Of a stretch of DNA of 64,000 nt, positions 1 through 8,725 are shown piece after piece. The notes below the pieces were generated by a model, which saw only the letters and a program-made list of their open reading frames with translations, did no database searches and was not told the origin of the DNA. Source of the stretch: Rhizobium rhizogenes (GTDB lineage Bacteria; Pseudomonadota; Alphaproteobacteria; Rhizobiales; Rhizobiaceae); the NCBI RefSeq assembly GCF_002005205.3, contig NZ_CP019702.2, forward strand, positions 728,501 to 792,500, read 5' to 3'. The translations under genes and the position numbers were made by a program. How positions within the stretch are numbered: position 1 is the first letter of the stretch; each line of letters opens with the position of its first letter.

Positions 1-44
1 AGATCCGAAAACGGACCACGTAACCCAACCAGAGGAGTAAGAAC

Positions 45-896
45 ATGCGTATGACCAGACTTGCCGGGCTTTCCGCCCTCGCGCTTGCCATCGGTGTGAC
101 GTCAGCCAGCGCCCTGACTGTCGAGGAAGTCAAAAGCCAGGGCTACATCCGCGCCGCCACGGCCAATGAAGTGCCCTATTCCTACATGCAGCCTGACGGC
201 ACCTCCGCCGGTATCGGCCCCGATGTGGCCAATGCGGTTCTGAAATCGATGGGCATCGAGGAGGTCAACTGGACGGTAACGCCCTTCGGCACGCTGATCC
301 CCGGCCTCAAAGCCCGTCGCTTCGATTTTGCGGCCGCCGAACAGAACATCTCGCCCGAGCGCTGCAAGCAGGTCGCCTTCACCGAACCGAACTCGTCCTA
401 TGGCGAAGGCCTGCTGGTGAAGAAGGGCAACCCGAAAAAACTCACCACCTATGCCGATATCGCCAAGGACCCCTCGTTGAAGGTGGCCGTCGTGTCGGGT
501 GCCAACAATGTCGACTTCCTGCGTGCGGTCGGCGTCAAGGAAGACCAGATCGTCTTCATCCCCGCTAATGCCGATGCCATTCCGACCGTCCAGAGCCGCG
601 CTGATGCTTATGCAGCCACGGAGCTGACGGTTTCGGAACTCGCCAAGGGGCAGGCCAATGTCGAGCAGGTCGAGCCTTTCACCGATCCTGTCGTGAAGGA
701 TGCGCCGGTGCGCAATTACGGCGGTTTTGCTTTCCGGCCGGAGGACAAGGAGCTGCGTGACGCCTTCAACGCCGCGCTCGTCGAATTCCGCAAGACCGAC
801 GATTACAAGAAAATCCTCGCCAAATACGGCCTGTCCGAACAGAGTATCGCGGCGGCGGCCGAAAAGAAGGTCGCCGATCTCTGCGCCGGCAAATAA
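45..896 (+). CDS. ehuB: ABC transporter solute-binding protein, EhuB-like (ectoine/polar amino acid)
   Basis: Periplasmic receptor of an ABC importer of the polar amino acid class, closest in my recollection to the ectoine/hydroxyectoine receptor EhuB. The 283-residue product has a signal peptide (about residues 1-23, ending ASA) and a family-3 binding fold. The blocks NEVPYSYM, FGTLIPGLKARRFD and EPNSSYGEGLLVKKGNPK are the recognisable parts. AGAGGAG lies 7 bases before the ATG, which supports this start. It heads an operon of binding protein, two permeases and ATPase. The eut catabolic genes that accompany ehu in Sinorhizobium are absent from this window, so ectoine specificity is inference; another compatible solute or amino acid is possible. 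Confidence 0.8.
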   Translation: MRMTRLAGLSALALAIGVTSASALTVEEVKSQGYIRAATANEVPYSYMQPDGTSAGIGPDVANAVLKSMGIEEVNWTVTPFGTLIPGLKARRFDFAAAEQNISPERCKQVAFTEPNSSYGEGLLVKKGNPKKLTTYADIAKDPSLKVAVVSGANNVDFLRAVGVKEDQIVFIPANADAIPTVQSRADAYAATELTVSELAKGQANVEQVEPFTDPVVKDAPVRNYGGFAFRPEDKELRDAFNAALVEFRKTDDYKKILAKYGLSEQSIAAAAEKKVADLCAGK

Positions 897-904
897 TGCC
901 AGCC

Positions 905-928
905 GGCGCCCGGCCATAACCGGGCGCC
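905..928 (+). other. intercistronic stem-loop after the binding-protein gene
   Basis: A perfect 9-bp inverted repeat, GGCGCCCGG / CCGGGCGCC with a 6-base loop, begins 8 bases after the ehuB stop codon and lacks a following T-run. Such hairpins commonly protect the binding-protein part of an ABC operon mRNA, so that the receptor is made in excess over the permeases. That role is inferred from position. Confidence 0.65.
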
Positions 929-956
929 GTTCCTCGGGAACTCGGGAAAACGCCAG

Positions 957-1622
957 ATGGACATGACCGCTTACCTGCCGATGTTATGGCAAGGCGCCGT
1001 CGTCACCATGACGATTACGCTCGCAGCCCTTGTCGTCGGCACGGTGCTCGCCTTTTTCTTCGGCATTCTGCGCGTCGAGGGTGGACCGATCCTGTCGACC
1101 GTCGCGCTTTGTTACACGGAAGTGTTTCGCGGCACCTCGCTGCTGGTTCAGCTTTTCTGGTTCTATTACGCGCTGCCGCTGGTCGGGCTGAGTTTCGATC
1201 CTATCACGACGGGCGTACTGGTGCTCGCCGCCCATGCCGGCGGTTATGGCGCGGAAATCGTGCGCGGCGCGCTGTCTTCCGTTTCGGTGCAGCAACTGGA
1301 GGCCGCACGAGCGCTGAACTTCACGCGGATGCAGACGCTGTTTCGCATCTCGCTGCCGCAGGCCGTTGTCGAGATGATGCCGGCCTTCGGCAATCTGGCC
1401 ATCGAAACGCTGAAGCTTTCCTCGCTCGTATCGCTGATCTCGATTGCCGACCTCACCTTCGCGGCGCAGTCGATCCGCAACCTGACGCTGGACAGCGCCA
1501 GCATCTATTCGATCACGCTGCTTTGTTATTTCGCGATGTCGCTGATCCTGATGGTCGTCATCCGGGTGATCGAACGCTTCGTGCGGCGCGGCAACGTCTT
1601 CCCGCGCACCCGCCATTCGTAA
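957..1622 (+). CDS. ehuC: polar amino acid ABC transporter permease, EhuC-like
   Basis: Inner-membrane permease of the HisM/GlnP type. The 221 residues show about five hydrophobic segments (the first near residues 12-35, the last near 185-207) and the conserved cytoplasmic coupling loop [23 protein letters not shown], here read as EAARAL followed by RISLPQ, which docks on the ATPase. It lies 60 bases after ehuB, across the stem-loop, and 12 bases before the second permease, so the two would form the heterodimeric channel. The EhuC assignment rests on gene order and the Ehu-type partners and is less certain than the family. Confidence 0.78.
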   Translation: MDMTAYLPMLWQGAVVTMTITLAALVVGTVLAFFFGILRVEGGPILSTVALCYTEVFRGTSLLVQLFWFYYALPLVGLSFDPITTGVLVLAAHAGGYGAEIVRGALSSVSVQQLEAARALNFTRMQTLFRISLPQAVVEMMPAFGNLAIETLKLSSLVSLISIADLTFAAQSIRNLTLDSASIYSITLLCYFAMSLILMVVIRVIERFVRRGNVFPRTRHS

Positions 1623-1634
1623 GGATATCTACTC

Positions 1635-2327
1635 ATGATGTATGGTTACGAATGGGACACGACCACCTGGCTCACCTACACGGCGTCCATCCTGCCCATC
1701 ATCCTGATCGGGCTTACGGTAACGCTGAAGGCCGCCGCCGCCGGTTTTGCCATTGCGCTGGTTCTGGGGCTCGTCTTCGCGCTGCTGCGCCGCAGCCGCG
1801 TCAGGATGATCTCCTGGCCGACCGCGCTGATTGTCGAATTCCTGCGCGATACGCCGCTTCTGGTGCAGCTGTTCTTTCTCTATTACGTGCTTCCGGATTT
1901 CGGCATTGTCCTGCCGGCGTTTCTGACCGGCGCGCTGGCGCTCGGCCTGCAATATGCCGCCTATACGTCCGAGGTCTATCGCGGCGGTATCGAGGCGGTG
2001 CATCACGGCCAGTGGGAAGCGGCGACTGCGCTCAATCTCACACGCATGCAGACCTATCGGGATATCATCATCCCGCAGGCCATTCCGCGCATCGTTCCGG
2101 CCATGGGCAATTATCTCGTCGCCATGATCAAGGAAACGCCGGTGCTTTCCGTCGTCACGGTTCTGGAGATGATGGGGCTTGCCAATATGATCGGCGAGCG
2201 CACCTTCGAATATCTGGTGCCGCTGACGCTTGTGGGCCTGATCTTCCTCCTTCTGACCATAATCTGCTCGGCAGGCCTCAGCCGCCTGCAAAGGGCACTT
2301 CCAAAAGCAGGAATACCCTTGCGATGA
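1635..2327 (+). CDS. ehuD: polar amino acid ABC transporter permease, EhuD-like
   Basis: Second permease of the importer, 230 residues with about five membrane segments. It carries [14 protein letters not shown] near residue 70 and the [17 protein letters not shown] coupling loop, both typical of the HisMQ/GlnP permease family. Its TGA stop overlaps the ATG of the ATPase gene (ATGA at 2324-2327), so the two are very probably translationally coupled. The partner channel subunit is the gene just upstream. Confidence 0.78.
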   Translation: MMYGYEWDTTTWLTYTASILPIILIGLTVTLKAAAAGFAIALVLGLVFALLRRSRVRMISWPTALIVEFLRDTPLLVQLFFLYYVLPDFGIVLPAFLTGALALGLQYAAYTSEVYRGGIEAVHHGQWEAATALNLTRMQTYRDIIIPQAIPRIVPAMGNYLVAMIKETPVLSVVTVLEMMGLANMIGERTFEYLVPLTLVGLIFLLLTIICSAGLSRLQRALPKAGIPLR

Positions 2328-3103
2328 CCAACAACACTAACCAGCCACTGATCGAATTTTCCGATGTCACGAAACGCTTCGGCATTCTGACGGTGCTCGA
2401 CCAGTTCAATTTCAGCGTCTCAAACGGCGAAAAAGTCACCCTCATCGGTCCCTCCGGCTCCGGCAAGTCGACGGTTCTGCGCATTCTCATGACGCTGGAA
2501 CCGTTCCAGGAGGGAAAATTGACGCTGGCGGATATGTCCTACCATGAAGAAGGAGCCAAAGGCCCGTTCAAAGCCTCTGAAAAACATCTGCGCCAGATTA
2601 GGAACCATGTCGGCATGGTTTTCCAGAGCTTCAATCTCTTTCCCCATATGACCGTGCTTCGCAACATCGTGGAAGCGCCGGTGCGGGTGCTGGGCATCGC
2701 CCGGGGAGAGGCTGAGGCGCGTGCAATCGAATTGCTGAAAATGGTGGGGCTGGCGGACAAGAAGGATCATTATCCGGTGCAGCTTTCCGGCGGCCAGCAG
2801 CAGCGTGTCGCCATTGCCCGCTCGCTTGCCATGCGCCCGCGTGTGCTGCTTTTCGATGAGCCGACCTCAGCGCTCGACCCGCAGCTGGTCGGCGAAGTGC
2901 TCTCAGTCATCCGCGGTCTGGCGCACGAACATGATCTGACGATGCTCCTCGTCACCCATGAGATGCGCTTTGCCCGGGAGGTGTCCGACCGCGTCTGCTT
3001 TTTCGACAAAGGCCGCATCTGTGAACAGGGAACGCCGGAGGAAATTTTCGGCGAGCCGAAGGAAGAGCGAACCCGCGAATTTCTTTCCTCGGTTCTGCGG
3101 TAA
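2324..3103 (+). CDS. ehuA: ABC transporter ATP-binding protein, EhuA-like
   Basis: ATPase that powers the importer. The 259 residues carry Walker [10 protein letters not shown] (about residue 40), the Q-loop in [12 protein letters not shown], the signature LSGGQQQR, Walker B LLFDEP and the switch His in LLVTHE. An insertion containing [15 protein letters not shown] before the Q-loop resembles the longer EhuA subfamily rather than generic GlnQ/HisP proteins, which supports the Ehu naming. An open frame extends far upstream in this phase, but it overlaps both permease genes in another reading frame; the ATG overlapping the ehuD stop codon is the credible start. Confidence 0.82.
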   Translation: MTNNTNQPLIEFSDVTKRFGILTVLDQFNFSVSNGEKVTLIGPSGSGKSTVLRILMTLEPFQEGKLTLADMSYHEEGAKGPFKASEKHLRQIRNHVGMVFQSFNLFPHMTVLRNIVEAPVRVLGIARGEAEARAIELLKMVGLADKKDHYPVQLSGGQQQRVAIARSLAMRPRVLLFDEPTSALDPQLVGEVLSVIRGLAHEHDLTMLLVTHEMRFAREVSDRVCFFDKGRICEQGTPEEIFGEPKEERTREFLSSVLR

Positions 3104-3147
3104 AGGCGCACTCCAAACACCGGGCATCTGGCACAAGGGTGCCCGGA

Positions 3148-4056
3148 TCAGGATGATCGTGCGGATTGCCTGAATGTCTTGACGTGGTCGATCAGCGCCC
3201 GGAGTTTGGGCGCCAGATTGCGCCTGCTGGGATAATAGAGATAGAAGCCGGGGAAGTAAGGCGAGTAATCTTCCAGCAGCGGCACCAGTTCTCCACGATC
3301 GATCCAGCCGCGGAATGTATCTTCGATGCCGAAGGTGATCCCTGCCCCCGCCACGGACAACCGGATCATCAACGCCATGTCATTGGTCGTGATTTCAGGT
3401 GCGACGGCGACGCTGAATTCGCGCCCTGCTTCGGCAAATTCCCAGCGATAGGGTGCGCTGCGTGGGGCCGGTCGCCAGCCTATGCAGCGATGACGGGCCA
3501 GTTCCTTCGGATGGGAAGGCTTGCCGTTTCGCCCGAGATAATCGGGTGAACAGACGGCCAGCTGCCGCACATCCCCGGATATGGGCACGATGATCATGTC
3601 CTCATCGATCACCTCGCCCAGCCGCACTGCCGCGTCATATCCTTCGGCAACAATGTCGAACTCCTCATCGGTTACCACGACATCGATATGGACGTCCGGA
3701 TAGTTGGCCGTGAAACCCGCGAGAAGCGGGCCGGACAGGAAGCCTTCGGCAATGGAGGAAACGGCGAGCCGCAACAGCCCGTTCGGCCTCTCGCGCAATT
3801 CGCCGGCCTGTTCCACCGCCGCCAGCATCTCGGTTATGGCGGGAGCGATATTGGCATAAAGGCCCTCACCCGCCTCCGTCAGACTGACACTGCGGGTGGT
3901 ACGTAACACCAGCGCCAGGCCGAGCATTTCCTCCAGCCGCCGAATTGTCTGGCTGACGGCGGAACGTGACACCCCCATGCGGTCGGCAGCGGCACGAAAA
4001 CTCTTCAGCTCCGCCACCAGCGCAAAGACCGAAAGAGCGTTCAGATCAGGCGTCAT
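3148..4056 (-). CDS. LysR-family transcriptional regulator
   Basis: A 302-residue LysR regulator. The N-terminal winged helix-turn-helix (about residues 1-60) contains FRAAADRMGVSRSAVSQTIRRLEE, and the rest is the co-inducer-binding domain. The sequence style (GLLRLAVS, GYDAAVRLGE, WEFAEAGRE) is that of the subgroup that often sits beside oxidoreductases. It is transcribed away from the SDR gene at 4174, across 117 bases holding imperfect dyads, which is the classic layout for a LysR protein controlling its neighbour and itself. The effector is unknown. Confidence 0.88.
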   Translation of the reverse strand: MTPDLNALSVFALVAELKSFRAAADRMGVSRSAVSQTIRRLEEMLGLALVLRTTRSVSLTEAGEGLYANIAPAITEMLAAVEQAGELRERPNGLLRLAVSSIAEGFLSGPLLAGFTANYPDVHIDVVVTDEEFDIVAEGYDAAVRLGEVIDEDMIIVPISGDVRQLAVCSPDYLGRNGKPSHPKELARHRCIGWRPAPRSAPYRWEFAEAGREFSVAVAPEITTNDMALMIRLSVAGAGITFGIEDTFRGWIDRGELVPLLEDYSPYFPGFYLYYPSRRNLAPKLRALIDHVKTFRQSARSS

Positions 4057-4057
4057 T

Positions 4058-4074
4058 GGTTAGAAATCCTTACC
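4058..4074. promoter_or_regulatory. candidate LysR operator dyad
   Basis: GGTTAGAAATCCTTACC is an imperfect palindrome with arms GGTTAG/CTTACC. It lies directly upstream of the LysR start, in the 117-base divergent region shared with the SDR gene. Its size and T-N11-A character fit LysR binding sites, but no second copy confirms it. Confidence 0.3.
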
Positions 4075-4173
4075 ATAATGGAAATCAATAGGTGTCTTAT
4101 CTCAACAATAGCACCTGTCTATCTTTCGAGTAACCGCAATAGAGCAGCGGTTTCAAACAGGAAGGAAAGACCC

Positions 4174-4896
4174 ATGAACAAGGTTGTTCTCATAACAGGA
4201 GCATCCAGCGGCATTGGCGCGGGTATTGCGCGCGAACTCGGCAGGGCGGGTGCGAAGCTCATGCTCGGCGCCCGCCGCACGGAGCGGCTGGAGGAGCTGG
4301 CACAGGAAATCCGGGAAGCGGGCAACGGCCATGTGGCAGTCACCCGGCTTGATGTCACTGACCGCGCGGACGTGGCGCACTTTGCCGATAAGGCCCGCGA
4401 AGTCTTTGGCCGCGTCGATGTCATGATCAACAATGCCGGCGTGATGCCGCTTTCCCTGATGGCCTCGATGAAGGTCGATGAATGGGACCGCATGGTGGAC
4501 GTCAACATCAAGGGCGTGCTGCACGGCATCGCCGCCGTTCTGCCGGAAATGACGTCGCGCGGCTCCGGCCACATCGTCAATATCGCGTCCATCGGCGCGT
4601 TGTCGGTGGTGCCAACCGCCGCCGTCTACTGCGCCACCAAGTATGCCGTGAGGGCAATTTCGGAGGGTTTGCGGCAGGAACGGCCGGATCTGCGTGTCAC
4701 CTGCATTCACCCCGGCGTGGTGGAAAGCGAACTGGCCGAAACAATCACCGATCCCGCAGCCGCGGAAGCCATGAAGACCTATCGCGCCATCGCGCTGAAG
4801 CCCGATGCCATCGGTCGCGCGGTGCGTTTCGCAATCGAACAGCCGGATGACGTCGATCTGAACGAGATCGTCATTCGCCCGACAGCTGCCGCCTGA
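4174..4896 (+). CDS. short-chain dehydrogenase/reductase (classical SDR)
   Basis: NAD(P)-dependent oxidoreductase of 240 residues with the complete classical SDR signature: cofactor motif TGASSGIG near residue 8, NNAG in the middle, a catalytic Ser in NIASIGAL, and YCATK as the YxxxK catalytic pair. The frame is open further upstream, but GAAGGAAAG placed 4-12 bases before ATG 4174, and the fit of MNKVVLITGASSGIG to the family N-terminus, favour this start. It is divergent from the LysR gene and followed 11 bases later by a small secreted protein. The substrate cannot be read from the sequence. Confidence 0.88.
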   Translation: MNKVVLITGASSGIGAGIARELGRAGAKLMLGARRTERLEELAQEIREAGNGHVAVTRLDVTDRADVAHFADKAREVFGRVDVMINNAGVMPLSLMASMKVDEWDRMVDVNIKGVLHGIAAVLPEMTSRGSGHIVNIASIGALSVVPTAAVYCATKYAVRAISEGLRQERPDLRVTCIHPGVVESELAETITDPAAAEAMKTYRAIALKPDAIGRAVRFAIEQPDDVDLNEIVIRPTAAA

Positions 4897-4907
4897 GGAG
4901 AAGACAG

Positions 4908-5225
4908 ATGAAACACATGACGATACCCATGGCCGCCGCCCTGGCCATCCTTACAGGAACAGAAACCCGTGCCGACTCCGCTTCGCCGCAAGCTCATCCC
5001 TATGTCGGAATGTGGGTAACGGGTGACGGCCACATCCGTCAGGAGCTTTTGGCCAATGGGCGCTATGATGAAGCCCGCGGCAACCGTAAAAGCGCCTATC
5101 AGGGCCGCTACGTTGTGACCGGCAATCACATCAATTACTGGGACGACACCGGCTTTACCGCGGATGGAGAGTTCATAAACGATGTCCTGCACCATGGCGG
5201 GATGATCTTCTATCGGGAACGGTGA
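4908..5225 (+). CDS. small secreted protein of the Atu4866 family
   Basis: A 105-residue protein with a hydrophobic signal segment (about residues 4-22) and a short beta-rich domain: YVGMWVTGDGHIRQELLANGRYDEARG, followed by YQGRYVVTGNHINYWDDTGFTADGEF. I recognise this as the family named after Atu4866 of Agrobacterium tumefaciens, whose function is unknown. It lies 11 bases after the SDR gene and is probably co-transcribed with it. Family members often sit beside SDR genes, so it may serve the same stress or metabolite response, but that is inference. Confidence 0.75.
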   Translation: MKHMTIPMAAALAILTGTETRADSASPQAHPYVGMWVTGDGHIRQELLANGRYDEARGNRKSAYQGRYVVTGNHINYWDDTGFTADGEFINDVLHHGGMIFYRER

Positions 5226-5373
5226 AGCACAATTGCGACGATGGATCGCGCCTGGCGCGGTCCATCACCAAGACTTGCGGCATCGCCTCGCATTTTTCGA
5301 GCGTCATCCGTGGCGTTTGGGTAGACCATCAACATATTGTCGTACAGTCGGCGCAGTCGCGAGGGAGAGTGAC

Positions 5374-5772
5374 ATGAAGACGGACTGGGATGTAATCAGG
5401 AATATGATGAATGCAGCACTCAATGCCTGCGAGCGCATTGAGGCATCAGGATATGTTGAAACCGACCGCGATGCCACGATCGATATCGGCGGCCAGCAGG
5501 TTAGCGTTCATGATATGCTCGTGAGCGCATGGACCTATCCCGAGAGCCTTCGTTATCAGATTATACGCGAACGCCACGAAGCAGGGGCTGACCTGCCATA
5601 TGTACCGGAAACCGCACGGATTCTGCTGGCGATGTCCCAAGCGGCGGCTGAACTGGTGAACGCGGGTAACATCAGGCCTGCCGAAGGCAAAGTTCGCGAC
5701 ATGATCACCTGGTTCGACAGCCACCTCGCTCCAGGTATCGAAACGGCAACGGCTGCTCGCCGAAAATCATGA
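5374..5772 (+). CDS. hypothetical protein, 132 aa
   Basis: I do not recognise this protein. It is a soluble, probably alpha-helical 132-residue product without signal peptide or membrane segment, containing YPESLRYQIIRERHEAGADLPY and a Trp/His-containing C-terminal part (MITWFDSHLAPG). The frame opens at 5233, but GAGGGAGAGTGAC immediately before ATG 5374 is a good ribosome site and gives a cleaner start. It is a lone gene between the Atu4866-type gene and the convergent anti-sigma gene. Codon use matches its neighbours, so it is probably real. Confidence 0.6.
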   Translation: MKTDWDVIRNMMNAALNACERIEASGYVETDRDATIDIGGQQVSVHDMLVSAWTYPESLRYQIIRERHEAGADLPYVPETARILLAMSQAAAELVNAGNIRPAEGKVRDMITWFDSHLAPGIETATAARRKS

Positions 5773-5806
5773 CACGGATCGAAACCGATCCGCCATGAGG
5801 CAAAAG

Positions 5807-6562
5807 TCATTCGGCCTTGCGCGCGAGCAGGCGTTGTTCTTCCGCAGCGGAAAGTGGCCCGCCGGCTTCAATCGATGCCAGATAGGCGTCGATCGTTTCC
5901 TGGGAGGACGCCGGAACATAACCGTCGGCCCGGGGGGATGACAGTGCGAGACGCGTTATCCACGTGTTGCCCGATCTGCACGCAATGGCCGTCGTGCTGT
6001 CTTGCTGCCGTTTCAATTCGTATTCCCGGCAGAGTTCGCCCCGGCCATCGACAAAACTTGAGACAATGCGGAGCGCTTCGGACTGGCCGAGAGCGGTATC
6101 ACTGCCGGACGGCTGGCGATCGAGTGCGGCAGATAATGTGTGCTCGAGAGACAGGCCGGGCTCGATACTTCCACGCCCCGCCATGAAGCCGCCGATGCCG
6201 GTAATGACAGCAAGTATGGATGCCGCAACAGGCATCAACCAGCGCTGTCCCCGACGAGGTATCTCCGGATTTTCCCGTTTATGGAAAGCGATGACGTTGT
6301 CGTCTTCCGTACGGGAAGCGTCGACTTCGGCCTTTTCGACCATGCGGCGCACCGATGCGGCAAGCGCGTCCGGCACCGGTTCGTCGATCAGCGGTTTCAT
6401 GGTGGCGGCAAGCGCCGTCCGCGTGTCGAGAAAAACGGCGAGGCGTTCGGCGAGCGCTTCATCGCTTTCGAGCGCCTTTTCCAGACGCAGGCTGGTGGCC
6501 TCGTCGAGTTCGCCATCGGCAAATGCCATCAATGTCTCGTCGTCAAAATGTTCCATAATCAT
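5807..6562 (-). CDS. anti-sigma factor, membrane-anchored
   Basis: Probable anti-sigma factor partnered with the ECF sigma factor encoded just upstream. The 251-residue protein has a cytosolic N-terminal helical part with the characteristic LMAFADGELD motif (about residue 10), one membrane helix near residues 108-130 (WLMPVAASILAVITGIGGFMAG), and a periplasmic C-terminal domain with two Cys (in GELCREYEL and AIACRSG). The usual HxxxCxxC zinc motif is absent, so it would not be a zinc-dependent redox sensor of the ChrR/RsrA kind. Its ATG overlaps the sigma stop codon by four bases. Confidence 0.8.
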   Translation of the reverse strand: MIMEHFDDETLMAFADGELDEATSLRLEKALESDEALAERLAVFLDTRTALAATMKPLIDEPVPDALAASVRRMVEKAEVDASRTEDDNVIAFHKRENPEIPRRGQRWLMPVAASILAVITGIGGFMAGRGSIEPGLSLEHTLSAALDRQPSGSDTALGQSEALRIVSSFVDGRGELCREYELKRQQDSTTAIACRSGNTWITRLALSSPRADGYVPASSQETIDAYLASIEAGGPLSAAEEQRLLARKAE

Positions 6563-7101
6563 GCCACGCCGCCTTTCGTATCGGACGAACGTTTCTCCCC
6601 GAGACTTATTCCTGTCAGTTCCGCCAGATGTTTGCGCGCCCGCGCCAGCCGGCTCATGACCGTGCCGATGGGAATGGCGAGAACATCGGCCGTATCGCGG
6701 TAACTCAGCTCCTCGATACAGACGAGAACCAGCACTTCGCGCTGTTCTTCCGGCAGTTTCTGCAAGGCCGTTGCCACCTCCATCAGCTCCATGCGGGCAT
6801 GCGCCGCCGCCTCTCCCGAAGGCACCGATACATCATAGGCCTTCTCGATCTCTTCCTGCGGACCAGCGGTCCGGGCGCGGCGAAGATGATCGATCCAGAG
6901 ATTGCGCAGGATACGAAACATCCAGGCATCGAAACGGGTATCGGGCACAAAACTGTCGGCAGCAACGATTGCCCGCTCGCAAGCGGCCTGCACGAGATCA
7001 TCGGCCAATTCGCGTGAATGGCAGAGCGAAATCGCAAATCGACGCAGATTGGGCAGGAACTCGACCAGCCTCTGCGGCACTGTGGGCATTTCATTCGTCA
7101 T
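6559..7101 (-). CDS. ECF-type RNA polymerase sigma factor
   Basis: Extracytoplasmic-function sigma factor of 180 residues. Region 2 spans about residues 12-80 (ELADDLVQAACERA, FDAWMFRILRNLWIDHLRR) and region 4 about residues 110-165 (LPEEQREVLVLVCIEELSYRDTADVLAIPIGTVMSRLARAR). It is co-translated with the downstream anti-sigma gene (4-base overlap). It faces the S8 protease gene, and the region between them contains GGAAT/CGT-type elements on both strands, suggesting autoregulation and control of the protease. The group resembles what I recall as ECF26, common in rhizobia; the group label is tentative. Confidence 0.92.
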   Translation of the reverse strand: MTNEMPTVPQRLVEFLPNLRRFAISLCHSRELADDLVQAACERAIVAADSFVPDTRFDAWMFRILRNLWIDHLRRARTAGPQEEIEKAYDVSVPSGEAAAHARMELMEVATALQKLPEEQREVLVLVCIEELSYRDTADVLAIPIGTVMSRLARARKHLAELTGISLGEKRSSDTKGGVA

Positions 7102-7122
7102 GCGATTTGTTTGGCACGGAAC

Positions 7123-7149
7123 GGAATAATCTGTCGAGACAAACGTCTA
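7123..7149 (+). promoter_or_regulatory. candidate ECF promoter driving the S8 protease gene
   Basis: GGAATAA at 7123-7129 and CGTCTA at 7144-7149 are spaced like the -35 and -10 elements of alphaproteobacterial ECF promoters (16 bases between GGAAT and CGT). The distance to the protease start (7215) leaves a leader of roughly 60 bases. The assignment is by motif and position only. Confidence 0.5.
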
Positions 7150-7166
7150 CCTGAGGTAACATTCCC
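7141..7166 (-). promoter_or_regulatory. candidate ECF autoregulatory promoter of the sigma/anti-sigma operon
   Basis: Read on the minus strand, GGGAAT (7166-7161) is followed 15 bases later by CGTTT (7145-7141), the same element type as the plus-strand promoter. The two -10 elements overlap on a shared ACGT at 7143-7146. Transcription would start about 30 bases before the sigma gene, consistent with self-activation by the ECF factor. Confidence 0.45.
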
Positions 7167-7214
7167 ATACATGTTCGGAATCTTTCGAGCGTATTTTCTA
7201 CCGGAGATAGTCTT

Positions 7215-8624
7215 TTGTCGAAGATTGCACCGTTTCGTTTCGGGTTTTGCACCATTATCCTCATCGCCGCCGGTTCAGTGACCGGGCTGCCGCTGCTGCA
7301 ATCGGCAGGCGTGGCCCCCGGTATTGCGGCAGCACTCGCCGACGATGATGACGATGGCGGCAGCGATGACGACGATGGTGGCGGTAGCGGGTATGGCGGC
7401 TCTTCCGGCGGAGGAAACCGCGGCAGTGACGACCGGCGTCCGCGCGGCGATCTGCGCTCGCTTTTCGGCTGGCCATTCCAGCGGGCGGAGCGCAGGCCGC
7501 CGCCCCGAAGGGCCGTGACCGTTCCGGATCGTGCGCCCAGCGAAATCCTGGCACTCGGTCTCGACGAGACATCGATTGCAAATCTGGCGCAGCAAGGGTT
7601 TGCCGCCGATGAGCGAATAAACGTTGCGCTAACCGGCAGCGAGTTGGTCAAGCTGACGATACCACGGGGCATGACGCTGGAGACCGCACGACAGGCCGTC
7701 ATCGCCGCAGCTCCCGCCGCATCCGTGGATTTCAATCATTTCTATCGGCCGGAACAGAAGGAAGCCTCCTCCTGTTCGGGTGATGGCTGCAGGCTCGTCA
7801 GGCATATGGTCGGCTGGCCTCTCGATGGCAGTCAGGATCAAACGCCGAGCTGTGCCGCGCCATTGCCGATCGGCCTCATCGACACCGCCATAAACGCCGG
7901 GCACGCATCGCTTGCCGAGGCCGCGATCGAGGTCGTGCAACTGGGCGATGATGCAAGATCGCCCTCGGGCGAGCAGCATGGAACCGCGGTTGCCGCCCTT
8001 CTGGTCGGGGCTGCGGGCAGCCGCGCGCCCGGCCTCCTCCCGTCCGGCCGCCTTGTGGCGATAGATGCCTTCCAGCGATATCGCAGAACGGCCGATATTG
8101 CCGAAACATACGATCTCATCCGGGCAATTGACGTGCTGGCCGAGAGAAAAATCCGGATCGTCAACCTCAGCCTGAGCGGACCGGCGAACGCGCTGCTCGA
8201 AAAGGCGGTGCGCGCGACAATCGACAAAGGCACGATCCTGATCGCCGCAGCCGGCAATGAAGGCCCGAACGCCAAGCCGGTCTATCCCGCGGCCTATGCG
8301 GATGTCATCGCCGTGACGGCCGTGGACAGAAGCATGAAGCCCTATCGGCGCGCCGTTCGCGGTGAATATGTCGACATTGCCGCGCCTGGCGTCGGCGTAT
8401 GGACCGCCGCCTCCATCTCCGGCGGCAGACAGAAGAGTGGCACATCTTTCGCCGCACCTTTTGTGACGGCCGCGGCCTCGCTGCTGCTGGGCGCAAATCC
8501 GGACATGCGGCCGAACGATCTGGCGGATGCGCTGGCACGCTCGGCAAGCGACATGGGTGCACCGGGCAAGGACGCGATTTTCGGCTGGGGCCTGCTGAAC
8601 GCACGATCCTTGTGCCAAAGCTGA
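7215..8624 (+). CDS. secreted S8 family (subtilisin-like) serine protease with Asp/Gly-rich linker
   Basis: Exported or surface serine protease of 469 residues. A signal peptide (about 1-42) is followed by a low-complexity acidic/glycine linker (DDDDDGGSDDDDGGG and similar, residues 43-75), a proline/arginine-rich segment, a prodomain-like part, and an S8 catalytic domain from about residue 215. The triad is visible: Asp in GLIDTAIN, His in HGTAVAALL, Ser in SGTSFAAP, with the oxyanion Asn in AAAGNEGPN. The start is TTG with GGAG 9 bases ahead. It is divergent from the ECF sigma operon, so it is the likely main target of that regulator. Confidence 0.85.
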   Translation: MSKIAPFRFGFCTIILIAAGSVTGLPLLQSAGVAPGIAAALADDDDDGGSDDDDGGGSGYGGSSGGGNRGSDDRRPRGDLRSLFGWPFQRAERRPPPRRAVTVPDRAPSEILALGLDETSIANLAQQGFAADERINVALTGSELVKLTIPRGMTLETARQAVIAAAPAASVDFNHFYRPEQKEASSCSGDGCRLVRHMVGWPLDGSQDQTPSCAAPLPIGLIDTAINAGHASLAEAAIEVVQLGDDARSPSGEQHGTAVAALLVGAAGSRAPGLLPSGRLVAIDAFQRYRRTADIAETYDLIRAIDVLAERKIRIVNLSLSGPANALLEKAVRATIDKGTILIAAAGNEGPNAKPVYPAAYADVIAVTAVDRSMKPYRRAVRGEYVDIAAPGVGVWTAASISGGRQKSGTSFAAPFVTAAASLLLGANPDMRPNDLADALARSASDMGAPGKDAIFGWGLLNARSLCQS

Positions 8625-8677
8625 GTTCGCCGGTGTCGTTTATCGTCTGGCCTCGTTCATACGCGCCCGCAATGAAA

Positions 8678-8700
8678 ATGCCCGGCACAAGGCCGGGCAT
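8678..8700. terminator. convergent terminator hairpin
   Basis: ATGCCCGGC / GCCGGGCAT forms a perfect 9-bp stem with a 5-base loop between the converging protease and Asp-tail genes. The minus-strand side is followed by TTTTCATT, so it probably ends at least the minus-strand transcript and may serve both. Confidence 0.6.
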
Positions 8701-8725
8701 GAACATTAGATTTTGATGCGGGATA

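Noticed and set aside
102..917. 271-codon antisense frame opposite the EhuB-like gene
   Set aside because: It mirrors the codon structure of the sense gene and has no family features or ribosome site. The antisense frames at 7629-8618, 9709-10587 and 23377-25005 were rejected for the same reason.
986..3103. 705-codon open frame covering the permease genes and the ATPase gene
   Set aside because: Only the part from 2324 encodes a protein (the ATPase). The upstream part is out of frame with the permease genes and is Arg/Ala-rich, as expected for a shadow frame in GC-rich DNA.
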